From positions 147,608,096-147,672,095 of the forward strand of contig CM065802.1 of the NCBI GenBank assembly GCA_033398695.1: a stretch of 64,000 nucleotides of DNA. The letters run 5' to 3'. The translations under genes and the position numbers were made by a program. The notes beneath the pieces are model-generated. The model worked only from the letters and a program-made list of their open reading frames with translations. It was not told the DNA's origin and did no database searches. Below are positions 9,920 through 20,826 of this stretch, one piece after another. The DNA comes from Orobanche coerulescens (Eukaryota > Streptophyta > Magnoliopsida > Lamiales > Orobanchaceae). Position 1 is the stretch's first letter. Each line of letters starts with the position of its first letter.

Positions 9920-12269
9920 TGTAATACCCGGTTGTAATTCAGTCATTATCATTCAGTAATTTCATTCGGTGATTGTCACTCAGTGGATTTTCACTCATTT
10001 ATAATCATTCATCAATCATGTTCATTCACCCGTGTTCACCGTTCGTAAAAACTTCGCGTTGTGTATCATTATTGTTCATTGTTTCAACTTTCCTCATATG
10101 AGTTTGACTTTGTTAGATCACCATTAATTTTTGGTAACTCCAAAAATTCTAAATCTTTGCAATATTATAGAGCATCGAGTTAGCTTTCCAATGGTTTAAA
10201 CGGTGAGTCAATCGGAGTTCGGACAAGAGAGTTATGGTCGTTTTAGCTCAACCGCTCATTTTTCAGTATTGGCCGATCATCGCCAACGAACTGCCGTGTC
10301 GTCCGACACGGACCGCCGCATTTCGTCCGGAAAATGCCGGCAGTTCGCCTCAGACCCGACCGTGTCGCTGGCACGGCCGAGTCGAACCTTCCGGATAAGC
10401 TGAATCGTCGCCAAAGACGCCCGACCGTGTCCGCCTCGCACGGCCGAGTCATGCCGAAGTCGCCGTCGGACGGTCATCGGAAGGCCCTCGCGCGCGCGAC
10501 CGTGTCAAGCAGGACACGGCCGAGTCCCTATCGCCACTGTCGGCCAATCAGCGACACGACCGTGCCGACGGGCACGGCCGTGTCCGGCAGGTAGTCAACC
10601 CCTATAAATTCATTTTTGAGCATTTCACTCATTCCTTCCAGTTTTTTCCACCTTTTACGAGAGAGAGAAGCTTGAGGGAGGGTTTTTCCTTCACAAATCA
10701 TTTGGGTGTTTGATTTTCTTCATCTCCTTTCGATCGTGAAGCCCGGATAATCAATCTAACGCGTGTTCTTCGGATTAAAACACTTGGATCTTCAAGAGGT
10801 AATTCCTTCAACACTTTGGACTTCGATTTTGTGTTGAGATATGATGTTTTAAACGTTATAATCATGTTATATGAAGGGATATGTATATGATTATGAGTTT
10901 GTATAAGGATTCATTGGATTATTGAGGGATTATTCAAGAACACCTTGAATATCGAGTTGGAATTGGGGATTTTCGACTAATTGTTGTTATAATCACATTT
11001 TTGGATATTCATAACGGGTTATTGATCGTATTGGAGATGTTTTGTTGGTTTGAAACACTTCTTGGAGATTTTGATATTGGTATATTGAGGTTTGATTGTA
11101 AACAATCGGAGTTTGGATACAACGTGTTTGATTTAATGCCTCTATGGACTTGGTTAAATCGTATCGACGTTTTAAGTTCGTTATATTCGTGTTTGATTCG
11201 TATATTGAACGAGTTGTTGGATATTGTATTGAATTAAGGTTGTTCGAGCGACCGATATCTCAATTAGACGTTGTTCGTGGAAGGATATTTGTCGCGGTGT
11301 TGTGTAAGTTAATTCTTACTCGGTTAAAAGATATTCATCCCTTTTGTTGTTGTTCATTCATAATCATAACTCATTCATCATTATATTAACCGTATCAAAA
11401 CTTGTTGTTATCAATTAATCATTTCACCATAAGGAACGACGGTTCCAATCTTTTCATTGAGTGTCATTTATTTCATTACCATTCCATTTCGGTGAGTCAT
11501 TATTCATTTTCGATGTCACTTTTGTTATATCGTGGCATTCCGGTCATCTTGGCGTGCCGGTTGGTATGTGTTGATTTTCATGTCGGGCACATTATAGTCG
11601 TGTGTGTTGGTTGGTGGCCTCACATTGGATCGCGTGCACACGAGTCATATTGTCTCGTGAGAATCAAAAGGTAAAAGACCAAACGAGTATTAGATCGATA
11701 CTCGTTGGTCGCTTGTGCACGGACACAATTCCATCCCGGCGTAGTGTGGGGCCATTTCCTTTGAGCCGTACTGTTAGTTGATTCATATAGCATGTTTGAT
11801 TGCGTATGTTTCGACAGGATATTTCATAATTTCAGATATAATCATGATTGTGTATTTTCAACTCTTGAGGATTGTTGTTCTGTGTAACTGACCCCGTTTG
11901 GGGATTTTGTTTTTCAGGTCTTGGCAAGGCAAAGTACGGGAGAATACGCCGACGCCGAGGAGTCCTGTGATACTAGTAGAGGGCCCCGATCTTTCAGTTA
12001 TTCATGTTATTGTTCTTTATTTTCCGCTGCAGACTTTCATTTGAATACTCCGTTTCATTCAGTGTTGTGTATTTTATCTTCATATAAAGTACACTAGTAT
12101 TCGGTATTGTCCTGGTGTGTTGTAACTAAACTCCTCATCGGAGTAATTATTGCTGTAATGTAGTTCGGTACTACATTTATCTTGTGTAATTCATTCATTT
12201 TCATTTGCCTGGTGGGTCCCAGTTGGGGATCTACGGCACTGTAATATCCGCCTAGTTTGGGGTGTTACA
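9920..12269 (+). repeat. 3' LTR of Gypsy A
   Basis: It starts TGTAATACCC and ends GGGGTGTTACA, followed by ATTGC (12270-12274). It corresponds base for base to the 5' LTR, except for many small differences in 10280-10590 and a few after 11300. Confidence 0.93.
10294..10586 (+). promoter_or_regulatory. Five-hairpin array in the 3' LTR of Gypsy A
   Basis: Stems of the CCGTG/CACGG type occur at about 10294-10311, 10358-10378, 10423-10445, 10498-10521 and 10552-10586, in the same order as in the 5' LTR. Loops differ between the LTRs (for example TCGTGCAG against TCGCTGG in the second hairpin). The TATA box copy is at 10603-10609. Confidence 0.6.
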
Positions 12270-12274
12270 ATTGC
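12270..12274. repeat. Target-site duplication ATTGC, right copy (Gypsy A)
   Basis: Perfect match to 2969-2973. Copia A resumes directly after it. Confidence 0.95.
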
Positions 12275-12646
12275 TAGGTCATTGGTCGTGGGTCGGTCTC
12301 TTGTTTATCACTTGGAACCTCAAGGAAAGCCCAGTTCCTCCAAGTGCATAAAAATATACCTCTCAGGTAAATGAGACACCCTACTAGACCTACGAGGTGG
12401 TTGTACTTGTGTTTCAGAAAGTTCAGCCTGGGCCAGACAGGTGTCTCCTGAGGAGTTTCATTGTATTCTTCTAAAGAAATACTTCTACCTGCTCCGCCTT
12501 CCTGAATGAACTCATCTTCCAGGAAATGTGCTTGTAAAGCAACAACGATCTTTCGATCTTCGGGCATGTAGAATAGATATCCCATCGTCCCAGATGGGAA
12601 TCCAATGAAACGTCCCTTCGCGGACCTAGCTTCCAACTTCTCCACC
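12275..12646 (-). pseudogene. Copia A integrase C-terminus and integrase-RT linker
   Basis: On the minus strand the 123-codon frame begins KLEARSAKGRFIGFPSGTMG at 12645, which is the C-terminal segment of Copia integrase (KGxFxGYP type). It then runs through an acidic, poorly conserved linker (GGAGRSISLEEYNETPQET). A frameshift relative to Copia D follows near 12440. RT coding should start where Gypsy A is inserted. Confidence 0.75.
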
Positions 12647-13284
12647 TTAGTCTTCTTGACATAGGCGGGACATCCCTATTCTAATGTGATTAAGACTTGG
12701 TTTCCTTCCCTCCCACATCTCATGTGGAGTTTTAGGAATGGATTTAGAAGGACATATGTTCAAGATGTAAGCGGCAGTCAGGAGTGCATACCCCCACAGG
12801 TAAATCGGCAAGTCAGTATAGCCCAGCATGGAACGGACCATGTTCAACAAGGTCCGGTTCCTTCTTTCAGACACACCATTTAAATGAGGAGTACCTGGAG
12901 GTGTTAGTTGTGAAACTATTCCATGTTCCTTAAGGAACTCGTCAAACTCCGTACTCATATACTCACCACCTCGGTCCGAACGAAGTGCTTTGATATGATT
13001 ACCAGTTTGTTTCTCGACTAGGGCCTGGAATTCCTGGAATTTCTCAAAGGCCTCAGATTTATGTTTCATTAAGTATACATAACCATACCTAGTATGATCA
13101 TCTGTAAACGTAATGAAATATTGATATCCGTCGCGTGCTGCTTCAAAGCACCACATACGTTGGTATGGATTAATCCCAGTTTATCAGCGGCTTTTTCAAA
13201 TGTCCCTGTGAAGGGGGACTTAGTCATTTTGCCTTTAAGGCGAGATTCACAAGTAGGGAAGGGATCTGATCCCAATGGACCCAT
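12647..13284 (-). pseudogene. Copia A integrase core
   Basis: Two overlapping frames hold the core. From 13156 leftwards come YFITFTDDHTRYGYVYLMKH, SDRGGEY (catalytic Asp near 12976) and HLNGVSERRNRTLLN (catalytic Glu near 12868). The upstream frame (13284 leftwards) carries the end of the zinc module, TCESRLKG, where the second Cys of C-x2-C has become Arg, and IHTNVCGAL, where the first catalytic Asp has become Asn (13159-13161). A frameshift lies at about 13150. Two key residues plus the frame are lost, so no activity is expected. Confidence 0.85.
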
Positions 13285-13792
13285 AAGTCCATCTTTTTTT
13301 TTTTTTTTTCATCTTGTAAACCTTGGTCTGACCAACATGACCAAGTCTAAGATGCCATTTCAAAACTTGATTGGTTTCATCCCTACCACGTTTTCTAGTC
13401 ATAGTATTCACAACTACTTTGTTGTTGAGATTTAGATGATACAATCCATTTAACAATGTAGCAGTACCCACTAGTTTATTTTAGAAATAAATTTTGCGGG
13501 AACCATCAGCAATAAAAAATGAAAAGCCTTTTCAGTCCATGACCGGAATGGATACAATGTTTTTGTGCCCCTTGGGCAAAACAAGTACATCTTCTAAAGT
13601 CAAAACAAAGCCGGATTCTAAACCCAAAAGAAGTGATCCTATGTCGGTCGCCTCGACACTATGCCCGCTTCCGACTGTGATCATAACTTCTCCAGCTCCA
13701 AGCTTTCTACTTTGTTCCAGATCCTAATTCACGGTACAAATTTGAGAACTAGTACCAGAATCCAGTATCCAGGAAGTAGCAGAACAATTTGT
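13247..13792 (-). pseudogene. Copia A protease and GAG-pre-integrase region
   Basis: The protease start WILDSGTSSQIC has its catalytic Asp at about 13760-13762; the DSG motif is intact. The pre-integrase zinc region WHLRLGHVGQTKVYK follows at 13360-13310. At 13291-13309 the plus strand has an uninterrupted run of about 18 T, absent from Copia D, which puts five Lys in a row and shifts the alignment. A frame change lies near 13490. Confidence 0.8.
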
Positions 13793-14640
13793 TTCCAAAA
13801 CTAAAAGTTCTGTACCTGAAGTGCCATGAAGAATCGGACAGTCTCTAGCCCAGTGGCCCAGCTCACCGCACTTGAGACAAGTATCTTTCTTCTTCTTGCT
13901 TTTTGGAACCATCGGGGCCTTGCCCTTTCCTTTAGGGTCCTTAACTTGTGGTCCAGTCTGCTTCTTGGTCTTTTTCTTTTATTCTTAGACTTTCGAAGTC
14001 CAGAAGAAATCACAAGGGCAGACTCCTTCATCCACGAAGTCTTCATTTGAGACTGAGCGGTCACAAGTTTGTTCATTAGCCCAGCTAAATTACATGCAAT
14101 CTCATTGCAGTTGAAGTTCATAACAAAACTGTGAGAAGGAATCAGGGAGAGACTGTAGTATAAGGTCGGTTTGGAGAGAAGTATCCATTTTAAAATCAAG
14201 AGCCTCCAATCTCTCGATCATGGATATCATTTTGAGGACATGTTCCCTAACCTTCTCACCTTCCTTCATCCTTGCACCGAACAGTTGCTTGGATATCTCA
14301 TATCTAGCAGTTCTGCTGTGCTCACCATAAAGTTTGGTTAAGTGAGATAGAATCTGCCTAGCAGAAGTCATTTTCTCATGAGCTCTCTGAAGCTCATTAG
14401 ACATGGAAGCCATCATATAAGCACGGACTTTCACGTCATCCTTAACTCACTTTTCGTGGTTTCGCCTCTTCCGATTGGCTCGGGTCCGCACAGAGGTGCC
14501 GGAATGTCCGTCTCCAAGACGTATCCTGCCTCTACACCGAGGACAATCATCGATTGCGGAGCCAATCCACAAAGTTAGGTCCCATTGTCGTTTCTTTTCG
14601 AGTAGAATTGCGAGTGGATTCATTGTCATATTGAGATTTG
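13793..14640 (-). pseudogene. Copia A gag
   Basis: Reading leftwards from about 14640: the N-terminus MNPLAILLEKK, an internal deletion near 14450-14570 compared with Copia D, then the conserved capsid text YMMASMSNELQRAHEK (14430-14380) and HVLKMISMIERLEALDFKMD (14250-14190). The zinc knuckle CLKCGELGHWARDC at 13838-13879 is complete. Frameshifts are at about 14120 and 13990. The text is typical of Tork/Angela-like Copia gag (UBN2-type). No continuous product is possible. Confidence 0.8.
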
Positions 14641-14903
14641 AGTCTGCATTAAGTACGATAGATTAATTAGTGACTCATTCAATTATGTTCTGAGTATAGA
14701 ATTAAGGTCTTTTCTATTCTTGTTACCCAGCTCCCACTATTTTTATCGGAATAACACACTCCCATGTGAAATCCGGAAGTATCGTCGCTCTACTTCATAG
14801 TGGTGATCGAGTTCTTTATAAATCTTAATAGAGGGCAACCGAACAGTTTTCTAGTCTATTAATTTTCATAAAATGGTGTCCAACACCAACCCATCTAATG
14901 GAT

Positions 14904-14980
14904 GATTCGATCTTCTTTTTCCCCTTGTTCACTCCCCTCAACCTATACGGTTTCTATGGTTCGTGAACAAGTTAAGTTTA
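14904..14980 (-). other. 77-nt identical leader segment with stem-loop
   Basis: These 77 bases are identical to 45656-45732 in Copia D, while neighbouring leader sequence differs in many places. Within it CTTGTTCAC (14924-14932) and GTGAACAAG (14963-14971) form a perfect 9-bp stem around a 30-base loop. The loop itself can form AACC/GGTT. It lies between primer site and gag, where retroelement packaging and dimerisation signals usually lie. The role is inferred. Confidence 0.55.
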
Positions 14981-15835
14981 TACCATCAACGCAACCGCCA
15001 TAATTGAATCTTATCCGGCAACCTATCAGGTTTCTAGGGATAAAATTTGCTCCAACCGAAGGCATCCAATGCGCTCCCGGTAATATATCCGTCCTCCCCG
15101 AACGACTACCCCGATAACTCGGAAGCATAGCACATCCGGTTTGGATTTCAATTTCCCGAAAACTCGATGGAGGGAAGGAAAACCTTGAAACCTTATAAAC
15201 TTAATAATTTGTTGTGGGAGAATTATCGCGATTAACGTTACACTTTGCACATTAATCATTTAAGCGCGTTTGTGGCATTCATACAATATGAAACAACCAT
15301 TCACAACCTAGTTGCTACCAACATGTGGTTCATGGACCATTCCTAGAAAACAAAAACTCCGTAATCTAATTACAAGTCTTCGTCTTGAATCTTCGTCTTC
15401 TCGAAATGGATCTTCCTTCGGTCTTCGTCATTACATATAAATTTTACATCGAAAATTTGCATCCTAGATACAAACATTTCTAGTAAAATAAATAGGCTCA
15501 AAATGGCCTTTACAACCCAATCGAATAAAACGAACGATTCAAAACTAAGTCCACGAACCACATCCCCATTCAAAAGCATTCATACAATAAATACTACATA
15601 AATGGAAAGCGTAGAGATACATTGATCCAATCAACAATACGAACCGATCCAATCGATTCACACAATCGGTAATATGATAACGTTCAAAATAATTCGGTCG
15701 ACCATAAATATTCCAATTAATCAAATTTCCTTTATAAAATGAAATACCAGAAATCATTTTAATCATATTAAATCCAATTTAACATGAGGGAGATTAATTT
15801 TCAAGAATACACGGAAAAATCGAACCGGGGCGAAA

Positions 15836-16045
15836 ATGGCCTGCCATGGCCGAGTCACTGTCGGCATCTTTCCCGCAGACTGGCCTGGCATGGCCGAGTC
15901 ACGCTCGGCAGCTACCGGCCAGGCACGGCCCGTGTCTCCTGACACGGTCGGGTCTGCCTGGCAGTGGCCTGGGGACTGCCTGACACGGCCCGTGTCACCA
16001 GACACGGCCCGTGTCACCAGACACGGCCGAGTCACCCTGGCAGCT
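15836..16045 (-). repeat. GC-rich CACGGCC/GGCCGTG block in Copia A leader
   Basis: The words ATGGCCGAGTC, GGCACGGCCCGTGTC and GACACGGCCCGTGTC recur at least six times, making many overlapping inverted repeats. It is the same word as in the Gypsy A LTR hairpins. Flanking text on both sides aligns with Copia D, but the block itself does not. Confidence 0.75.
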
Positions 16046-16318
16046 TCCTGCCCTTTGTCCGAAAAGTCGTCCGACGACGATTCGGAGCTCGATTTTCGAC
16101 CGGATATCCAATATCAATATTTTTCAACATTCATATCTTCAATATAAATCATATTTACAAGAAATTAAGATTTATATTTAGACATAAACTTACGAAAAAT
16201 ATAACTACAATGAACGTAGAAATATATACCACGATTATGACTAAAATGATTCCAAATCATTCACCATCTAATCAAGCATTCCAAATGCCAATATCGTATA
16301 TACGATCGTAAGACCAAC

Positions 16319-16330
16319 GCTCCGATACCA
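16319..16330 (-). other. Primer-binding site of Copia A
   Basis: The minus strand reads TGGTATCGGAGC, one base inside the 5' LTR end; an initiator-Met type primer site with one difference. Confidence 0.85.
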
Positions 16331-16331
16331 C

Positions 16332-18364
16332 TGTTGGGATTCGGTGCCTAAAACGAAGGCCCAGCGGAAGCGGTAAAACGAAAATTAATTCGATCTGAAT
16401 CCCTACGAGGATCGATCGAGCTACGTATATACGAATATCAAAACGAATAACAAGAGATATAGAAACTCACCCTTGTAGTCCGTTGATTAGATGGATAACC
16501 TTCTCTTGAGCTATTCCCCAAGCTTTGCTTGATCTCTACGAATCTATTCCGCTTCAAGCCCTTGAACGATCCAACGCCGAAAGCACCGCGTCTCTACTTG
16601 CCACGCGCCGGAAAAACGAACGGAATGACAACACTTTGCTATCCTCCGAGGATACGGCTAGAGCTAGATGATGAAGCTATTTATTTTGATGAATATACTC
16701 CAAGTATGTTTATCAAAATTCTCTCAATATTTTTTTCTCAATTTTCTCCAAAAAAAATGAAGAAGAAGTTAGTGAAGAAGATGAAGATGAGTATGAACAC
16801 CATGAAATGAACTCTAAGTTCTATTCTCTCTCTCCTTCAAACTCACTTACGTATCTCTCATCCAAGGTGTGAATTATATATGTTATATGATCAAGTCTTC
16901 TCAATCACAAGCTTACATATATATTCTTTATTCACCTTCCACCAAACTTATACAACTCATTCACATGAGTGGTATCCCCACCATGTCAATATCATCCATA
17001 TAAAATGGAAACAAAAGACAAGGGGAAATTAGGTGGAAAAGAGGAGGGTGGCCATGATGAAAAACGGACGAGTTCGGTTCGTTTCGGACTCTCGAAAGTC
17101 CAAACAGATAAACTCCGATTCCGTTTCGATGTATTTATATCGATTAATTAATCCAATTAATGAAACATATCAAATACAAAATAATATAATTAATTTCTCC
17201 AAGAAATAATTATATACATGAATTAAATTAATCACCCAGTAATTTATTTAATTCATTAGGCCGTAAATCAATTTATCCAATAAATCAATTTAGACATCTA
17301 ATGTCCCAAATTTAGATATCCAATATCTAATACACATAATGAGAGAATTAGCTTGATTCATTTCGTCGTCAATCCTAATGCGCGACTCGGTAGGTCCGTC
17401 TCAGTCAGCAATGGAAGGAACCAAAGAGTAGTAGCACCACCTAGCCAGCCTGGCGGCCTACACTGTACCCCAACTGAGAACGAATGATTGGGATCATTCA
17501 AGAACCATTATGTCGTGAATACCAGTATACGTATAAACCCTTCTTTCATATGTCCCGATCAAGTTATAAGGTCACGGTCAGTCAAACCCTATCTGTACTT
17601 GACGCTATGCATGCGTTAATGCAAATCGAGATCATCGAGCTCTCGTGTATCTAATACAGCTAGCTCCAATGCTTTGGCCAAAGACTTATGATCTCATCTG
17701 CTAATAACCGCATAGGACATATAACCCGTTCACTAACAGGAGAAAGAATTCTATCTTGGTATTGAAGAGACTCGCTACTTGCCCATCAAGATGCACGTTG
17801 AGGTTGACCCCCGCCTTCCGGTTTACAGGTTCGAACTACTCTAATGAAAATCTTGACGTCACAAGCACATCCCTACTAAATCCTCAAGTCGAAGGTTCAC
17901 GAATACCTATCACAACCTTTCGATTCCATCATTGACTGTCCCGGAGTGAAATCCGTGTGACGAATCGAGGGTGAGTCGGTTCGAGTATACTAATCCAATT
18001 AGCATACCTATAACTTGTGCTCCCACTAACCATTAGTGTTCAACATGCACTCTCCTTGTCAAAGAACACGTCATACAAGTCTTTACATAAACTTAACGCC
18101 CAGTCAAGTTTCATCGACTTGCGAATGATTAAGTATTTGAGCTATAAACCTTTCCAGTGCCGACCCCCTTATCCAATAAGGAGTGGAACGTTTTGTTCTC
18201 AAATACACGGACTAGTTTCTATATGTATATTTATGAGTTCGGAATGCCAGTAACTACCAGTAAATAAAGAAACATTCATTGCCTTATATAAATGATTTAC
18301 ATAATTATAAGTACAATGCCCTCACTCAACAACCTCTGAGTGGCATTCGAGGGCATACTCCTAA
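16332..18364 (-). repeat. 5' LTR of Copia A
   Basis: The plus strand starts TGTTGGGATTCGGTGCC (the LTR end of the minus-strand element) and finishes GGGCATACTCCTAA. The last two bases of the expected CCTAACA are changed to AA, then new sequence begins, so the outer end is slightly eroded. Length is 2033 bp. It pairs with 1-1867. Confidence 0.9.
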
Positions 18365-18560
18365 AAGCTAACAATGACAATTCAATTACATATTGAATGA
18401 CATACATAATCTACTACCATAAAGTACATCAGCAATATCATTACATCTTCGAAAGGGACCAACATCCCTAAACAAGAAAAAAAGTAAAGAACAAGCAGAT
18501 GATAATATTGCAGATAATCCCAAGCTTTCTCCACCACCTAAGCTTCGATTTCAAAATACA
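18365..18560. other. Unassigned stretch
   Basis: About 200 AT-rich bases between Copia A and a Gypsy LTR fragment. I see no frame, repeat or recognisable motif. It may be the site into which Copia A inserted, or older decayed transposon. Confidence 0.4.
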
Positions 18561-19432
18561 TGTTGATCGTTGTCACTTCGGTGAGTTCCTTGATCCTTTT
18601 TGAATATGTGATTAATTGGGTTTTGTTGTCATGCTGCATCGTGACATTTTTGGAATTATATTTGCGTGCTGATTGGTTATATGTATGATTTTTAGTCTCG
18701 CACATATGGTCGTGTGTTGATGTTTCCACATTGGACTATGCACACGAGATGATTACTTCGTGAGACTAATTAGGTACATTGTTCCCCATATATCTTGGAT
18801 TCCGTATACGGGGTGGACATGTGCACGGACACATTTTCGGATCGGACGTACGGTAATGTCCGTCTTGAGCCATATTGATTGGTCATTCATACACCATGTG
18901 TATTGGGTATGTCCTATCGTTTGCCATTGGTTGTTTCATACGACCAAGGAGTATGTTCGACAGTCGGATATGTTTTATTGAGACCTATTATATGTGATTT
19001 GTATAACATCTTCACATTTATTATCATGTATATCTGACCATGTGGTTTGAGTGAAATACTTATATTTTGTATTTTAGGGTTGAGGGAAAGCCAAGGCACG
19101 GGAAGAGCATTGTGACGGCTAAGGGTTTGAAGGATACTAGTTTGGGGTTCCAAGTCTTCTTTTTGCCGATTATGATTGAATTGTGTATTTGTATTTCCGC
19201 TTTGTAGTATTTCCTTTCAGTTGTATTATTTTGGGTATACTCCATCTTGATATGGTTTATAATTGTATTTGGATCCTATGTATTGTGGCAATATAAACTC
19301 CTCGCCAGAGTGATGGTTAATATTTTATGGTTCGGTGCTATATTACATTACGATTGATTTGTGTATTTGTATCGCACAGCGGAAGCATGGGGTCCATGGC
19401 ACTATAATAGCCGCCATTTTCGAGGTGTTATA
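18561..19432 (+). repeat. Gypsy F-type LTR, 3' fragment
   Basis: Its sequence is the reverse complement of parts of the Gypsy F LTR at 60688-62440 (CTTCGGTGAGT, the block around GTGCACGGACACATT, then AAGGCACGGGAAGAGCA). It ends GAGGTGTTATA, the eroded form of GGTGTTACA. No internal region follows. The conserved hairpin CACGAG..TTCGTG is at 18743-18762. Confidence 0.75.
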
Positions 19433-20102
19433 TTTTATTGTTCAATACATTGTGTTGTACATGATTTCATGTTGAATTTAGGCTGAAATACAAGTTCAGT
19501 CGTAGAGCTGAAAATTACCACTCGACTGTAAAACATCGTGGATGGTGCATTCTTAACGAGGTTAATATGTTTTTTTCAATCATATTACTGTTGAATTTTG
19601 GTTCTACTTAATGTTGGATTTGGCTTGAAATCACACATCATGCTCGAATAAAATATAAGCAGTCACAGAGCTGAAAAATACTACAGGACAATGAAGTACC
19701 ATGAATGGTGCATTCTTAATGTATTTAATGTAGTTTATGAATCATATTATTGTTCAATACATCGTTATACATGATATCATGTTGAAATTGGGGTGCAATC
19801 ATGATCATGCTCGAATAAGATGCAGGTTCAGTTGTAGAGCTGAAAAACATTATTACATATGATTTCATACTGAATTTGGGTTGCCATCATGCATCACGCT
19901 TGAATAAGATGCAAGTTAAGTCAGAGAGCTGAAAAATACTACATAATAGTGAAACGTCGAGATGGGTGCATTCTTAACGAGTTTAATGTTTCTTAATGAG
20001 TTTAATGTAGTTTTCCATCATATTATGGTTCAATAAATCATTATGCATGATTTGGGTTGAGTTTGGGTTACAATCATGCATCGTGATCGAATGAGATGCT
20101 AC
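19433..20102 (+). repeat. ~169-bp tandem repeat array, left part
   Basis: Units are recognised by CAAGTTCAGTCGTAGAGCTGAAAA (split here as CAAGTTCAGTCG and TAGAGCTGAAAA), GGTGCATTCTTAACGAG and TCAATCATATTATTGTTCAAT. Anchor words fall at about 19507, 19670, 19839 and 19928, giving spacings of 163 and 169, with one unit shortened to 89. Copies differ from each other considerably, so the array is old. Confidence 0.85.
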
Positions 20103-20105
20103 GTA
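20103..20105. repeat. Target-site duplication GTA, left copy (CACTA)
   Basis: GTA precedes CACTAC and recurs at 20827-20829 after GTAGTG. A 3-bp duplication is the CACTA hallmark. Confidence 0.9.
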
Positions 20106-20826
20106 CACTACAAAAAAATAGTTTTTACCGACGTCAAACGCCGTTGGTAAAACAGAAAATGGCGTCGGTAATTGATTTTCCGACGCCATTACCGACGGCA
20201 ATCCGCCGTTGAAAAAACGCTCGATGGTAATTTTTTACCGACGTAGTTACCGACGCCTCTATTTACCGATGCCATTTTTGGCATTGTTAAATTAAAAATA
20301 AAAAATCTAAAAAGTCGTCAGATCGAGGCGGGTCATGCCCGGCTCAAAGCGGGCTCAGTAGTCGTCCGGCTCGACGGGTCAGGCGGGTCAGGTCCAGGTC
20401 CGTGCGGGTCAGGTCCAGGCTCAGGCGGGTCAGGTTCGATCTTTATTCAATTTCAAATGGCTGATAAAGCTTTTCCGATGTGGGATAGTGTAAAAAAATT
20501 TACCGATGTGGGATAGTATAAAAAAATTTACCGACGCCATTTCGGCGTCGGTAAATACCGGCATCGGTAAACGGCATCGTTAATTGTGAAAAAAAAATAA
20601 AACAAATTTACCAATGCCGAAATGGCGTCAGTAAGGGCGTCGATAAACGGCGTCGTTACTTGTGAAAAAAAAAGAAAAAATATGTTTGCGAACCGGCCGT
20701 CAGCAATGGCATTGGTAAATCAATTAAATAACGGGCGTCAGTAATGACGTCGGTAAATTATAAGTTTAACAACGGCGGGTACGGGCGTCGATAAATGGCG
20801 TCGGTAAAAACTTTGTTTTTGTAGTG
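20106..20826. mobile_element. Non-autonomous CACTA (En/Spm) transposon, 721 bp
   Basis: Terminal inverted repeats of 28 bases begin CACTACAAAAA and continue into GTTTTTACCGACG, with two mismatches between the ends. The subterminal regions contain many copies of TTTACCGACG and GGCGTCGGTAAA in both orientations, the usual transposase-binding arrangement. The centre (20330-20440) is GC-rich with repeated GGCGGGTCAGGT phrases. There is no transposase frame, so it depends on a partner elsewhere. Confidence 0.93.

Larger units (their letters stand above)
2974..12269 (+). mobile_element. Gypsy A, chromovirus-type LTR retrotransposon, complete by ends
   Basis: The 9296-bp element has two LTRs of about 2.35 kb, a tRNA-Met primer site, gag with zinc knuckles, protease, RT, RNase H, integrase and a chromodomain-like tail, then a G-rich polypurine tract. 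The order RT-RNase H-integrase defines Gypsy. The C-terminal motif and long LTRs fit the plant Tekay/Del chromovirus branch (inference). The element is flanked by ATTGC duplications inside Copia A. The coding part (4.6 kb) has frameshifts, an RT/RNase H deletion and a shortened gag, so it is non-autonomous. Confidence 0.92.
14641..16318 (-). other. Copia A leader between primer site and gag
   Basis: About 1.7 kb without a coding frame I trust, and unusually long for a Copia leader. It is homologous over its length to Copia D 45380-46967. Two parts stand out: the 77-base identical stem-loop segment (14904-14980) and the GC-rich repeat block (15836-16045). Confidence 0.7.
1..18364 (-). mobile_element. 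Copia A, Ty1/Copia LTR retrotransposon, split by Gypsy A
   Basis: The element lies on the minus strand. Its 3' LTR is at the left (cut by the window edge) and its 5' LTR at 16332-18364. Reading leftwards from the 5' LTR come the primer site, a long leader, gag, protease, integrase, reverse transcriptase and RNase H. That order (integrase before RT) defines Copia. The gag and pol text resembles plant Tork/Angela-type elements; the clade is an inference. The two LTRs align at a constant offset of 16496 bases over about 1867 bases with few differences, so they are one pair. Gypsy A sits in the RT region. All proteins are disrupted, so the element cannot move by itself. Confidence 0.9.

Noticed and set aside
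18365..18560. Possible host gene fragment
   Set aside because: No open frame, splice pattern or protein similarity that I can see.
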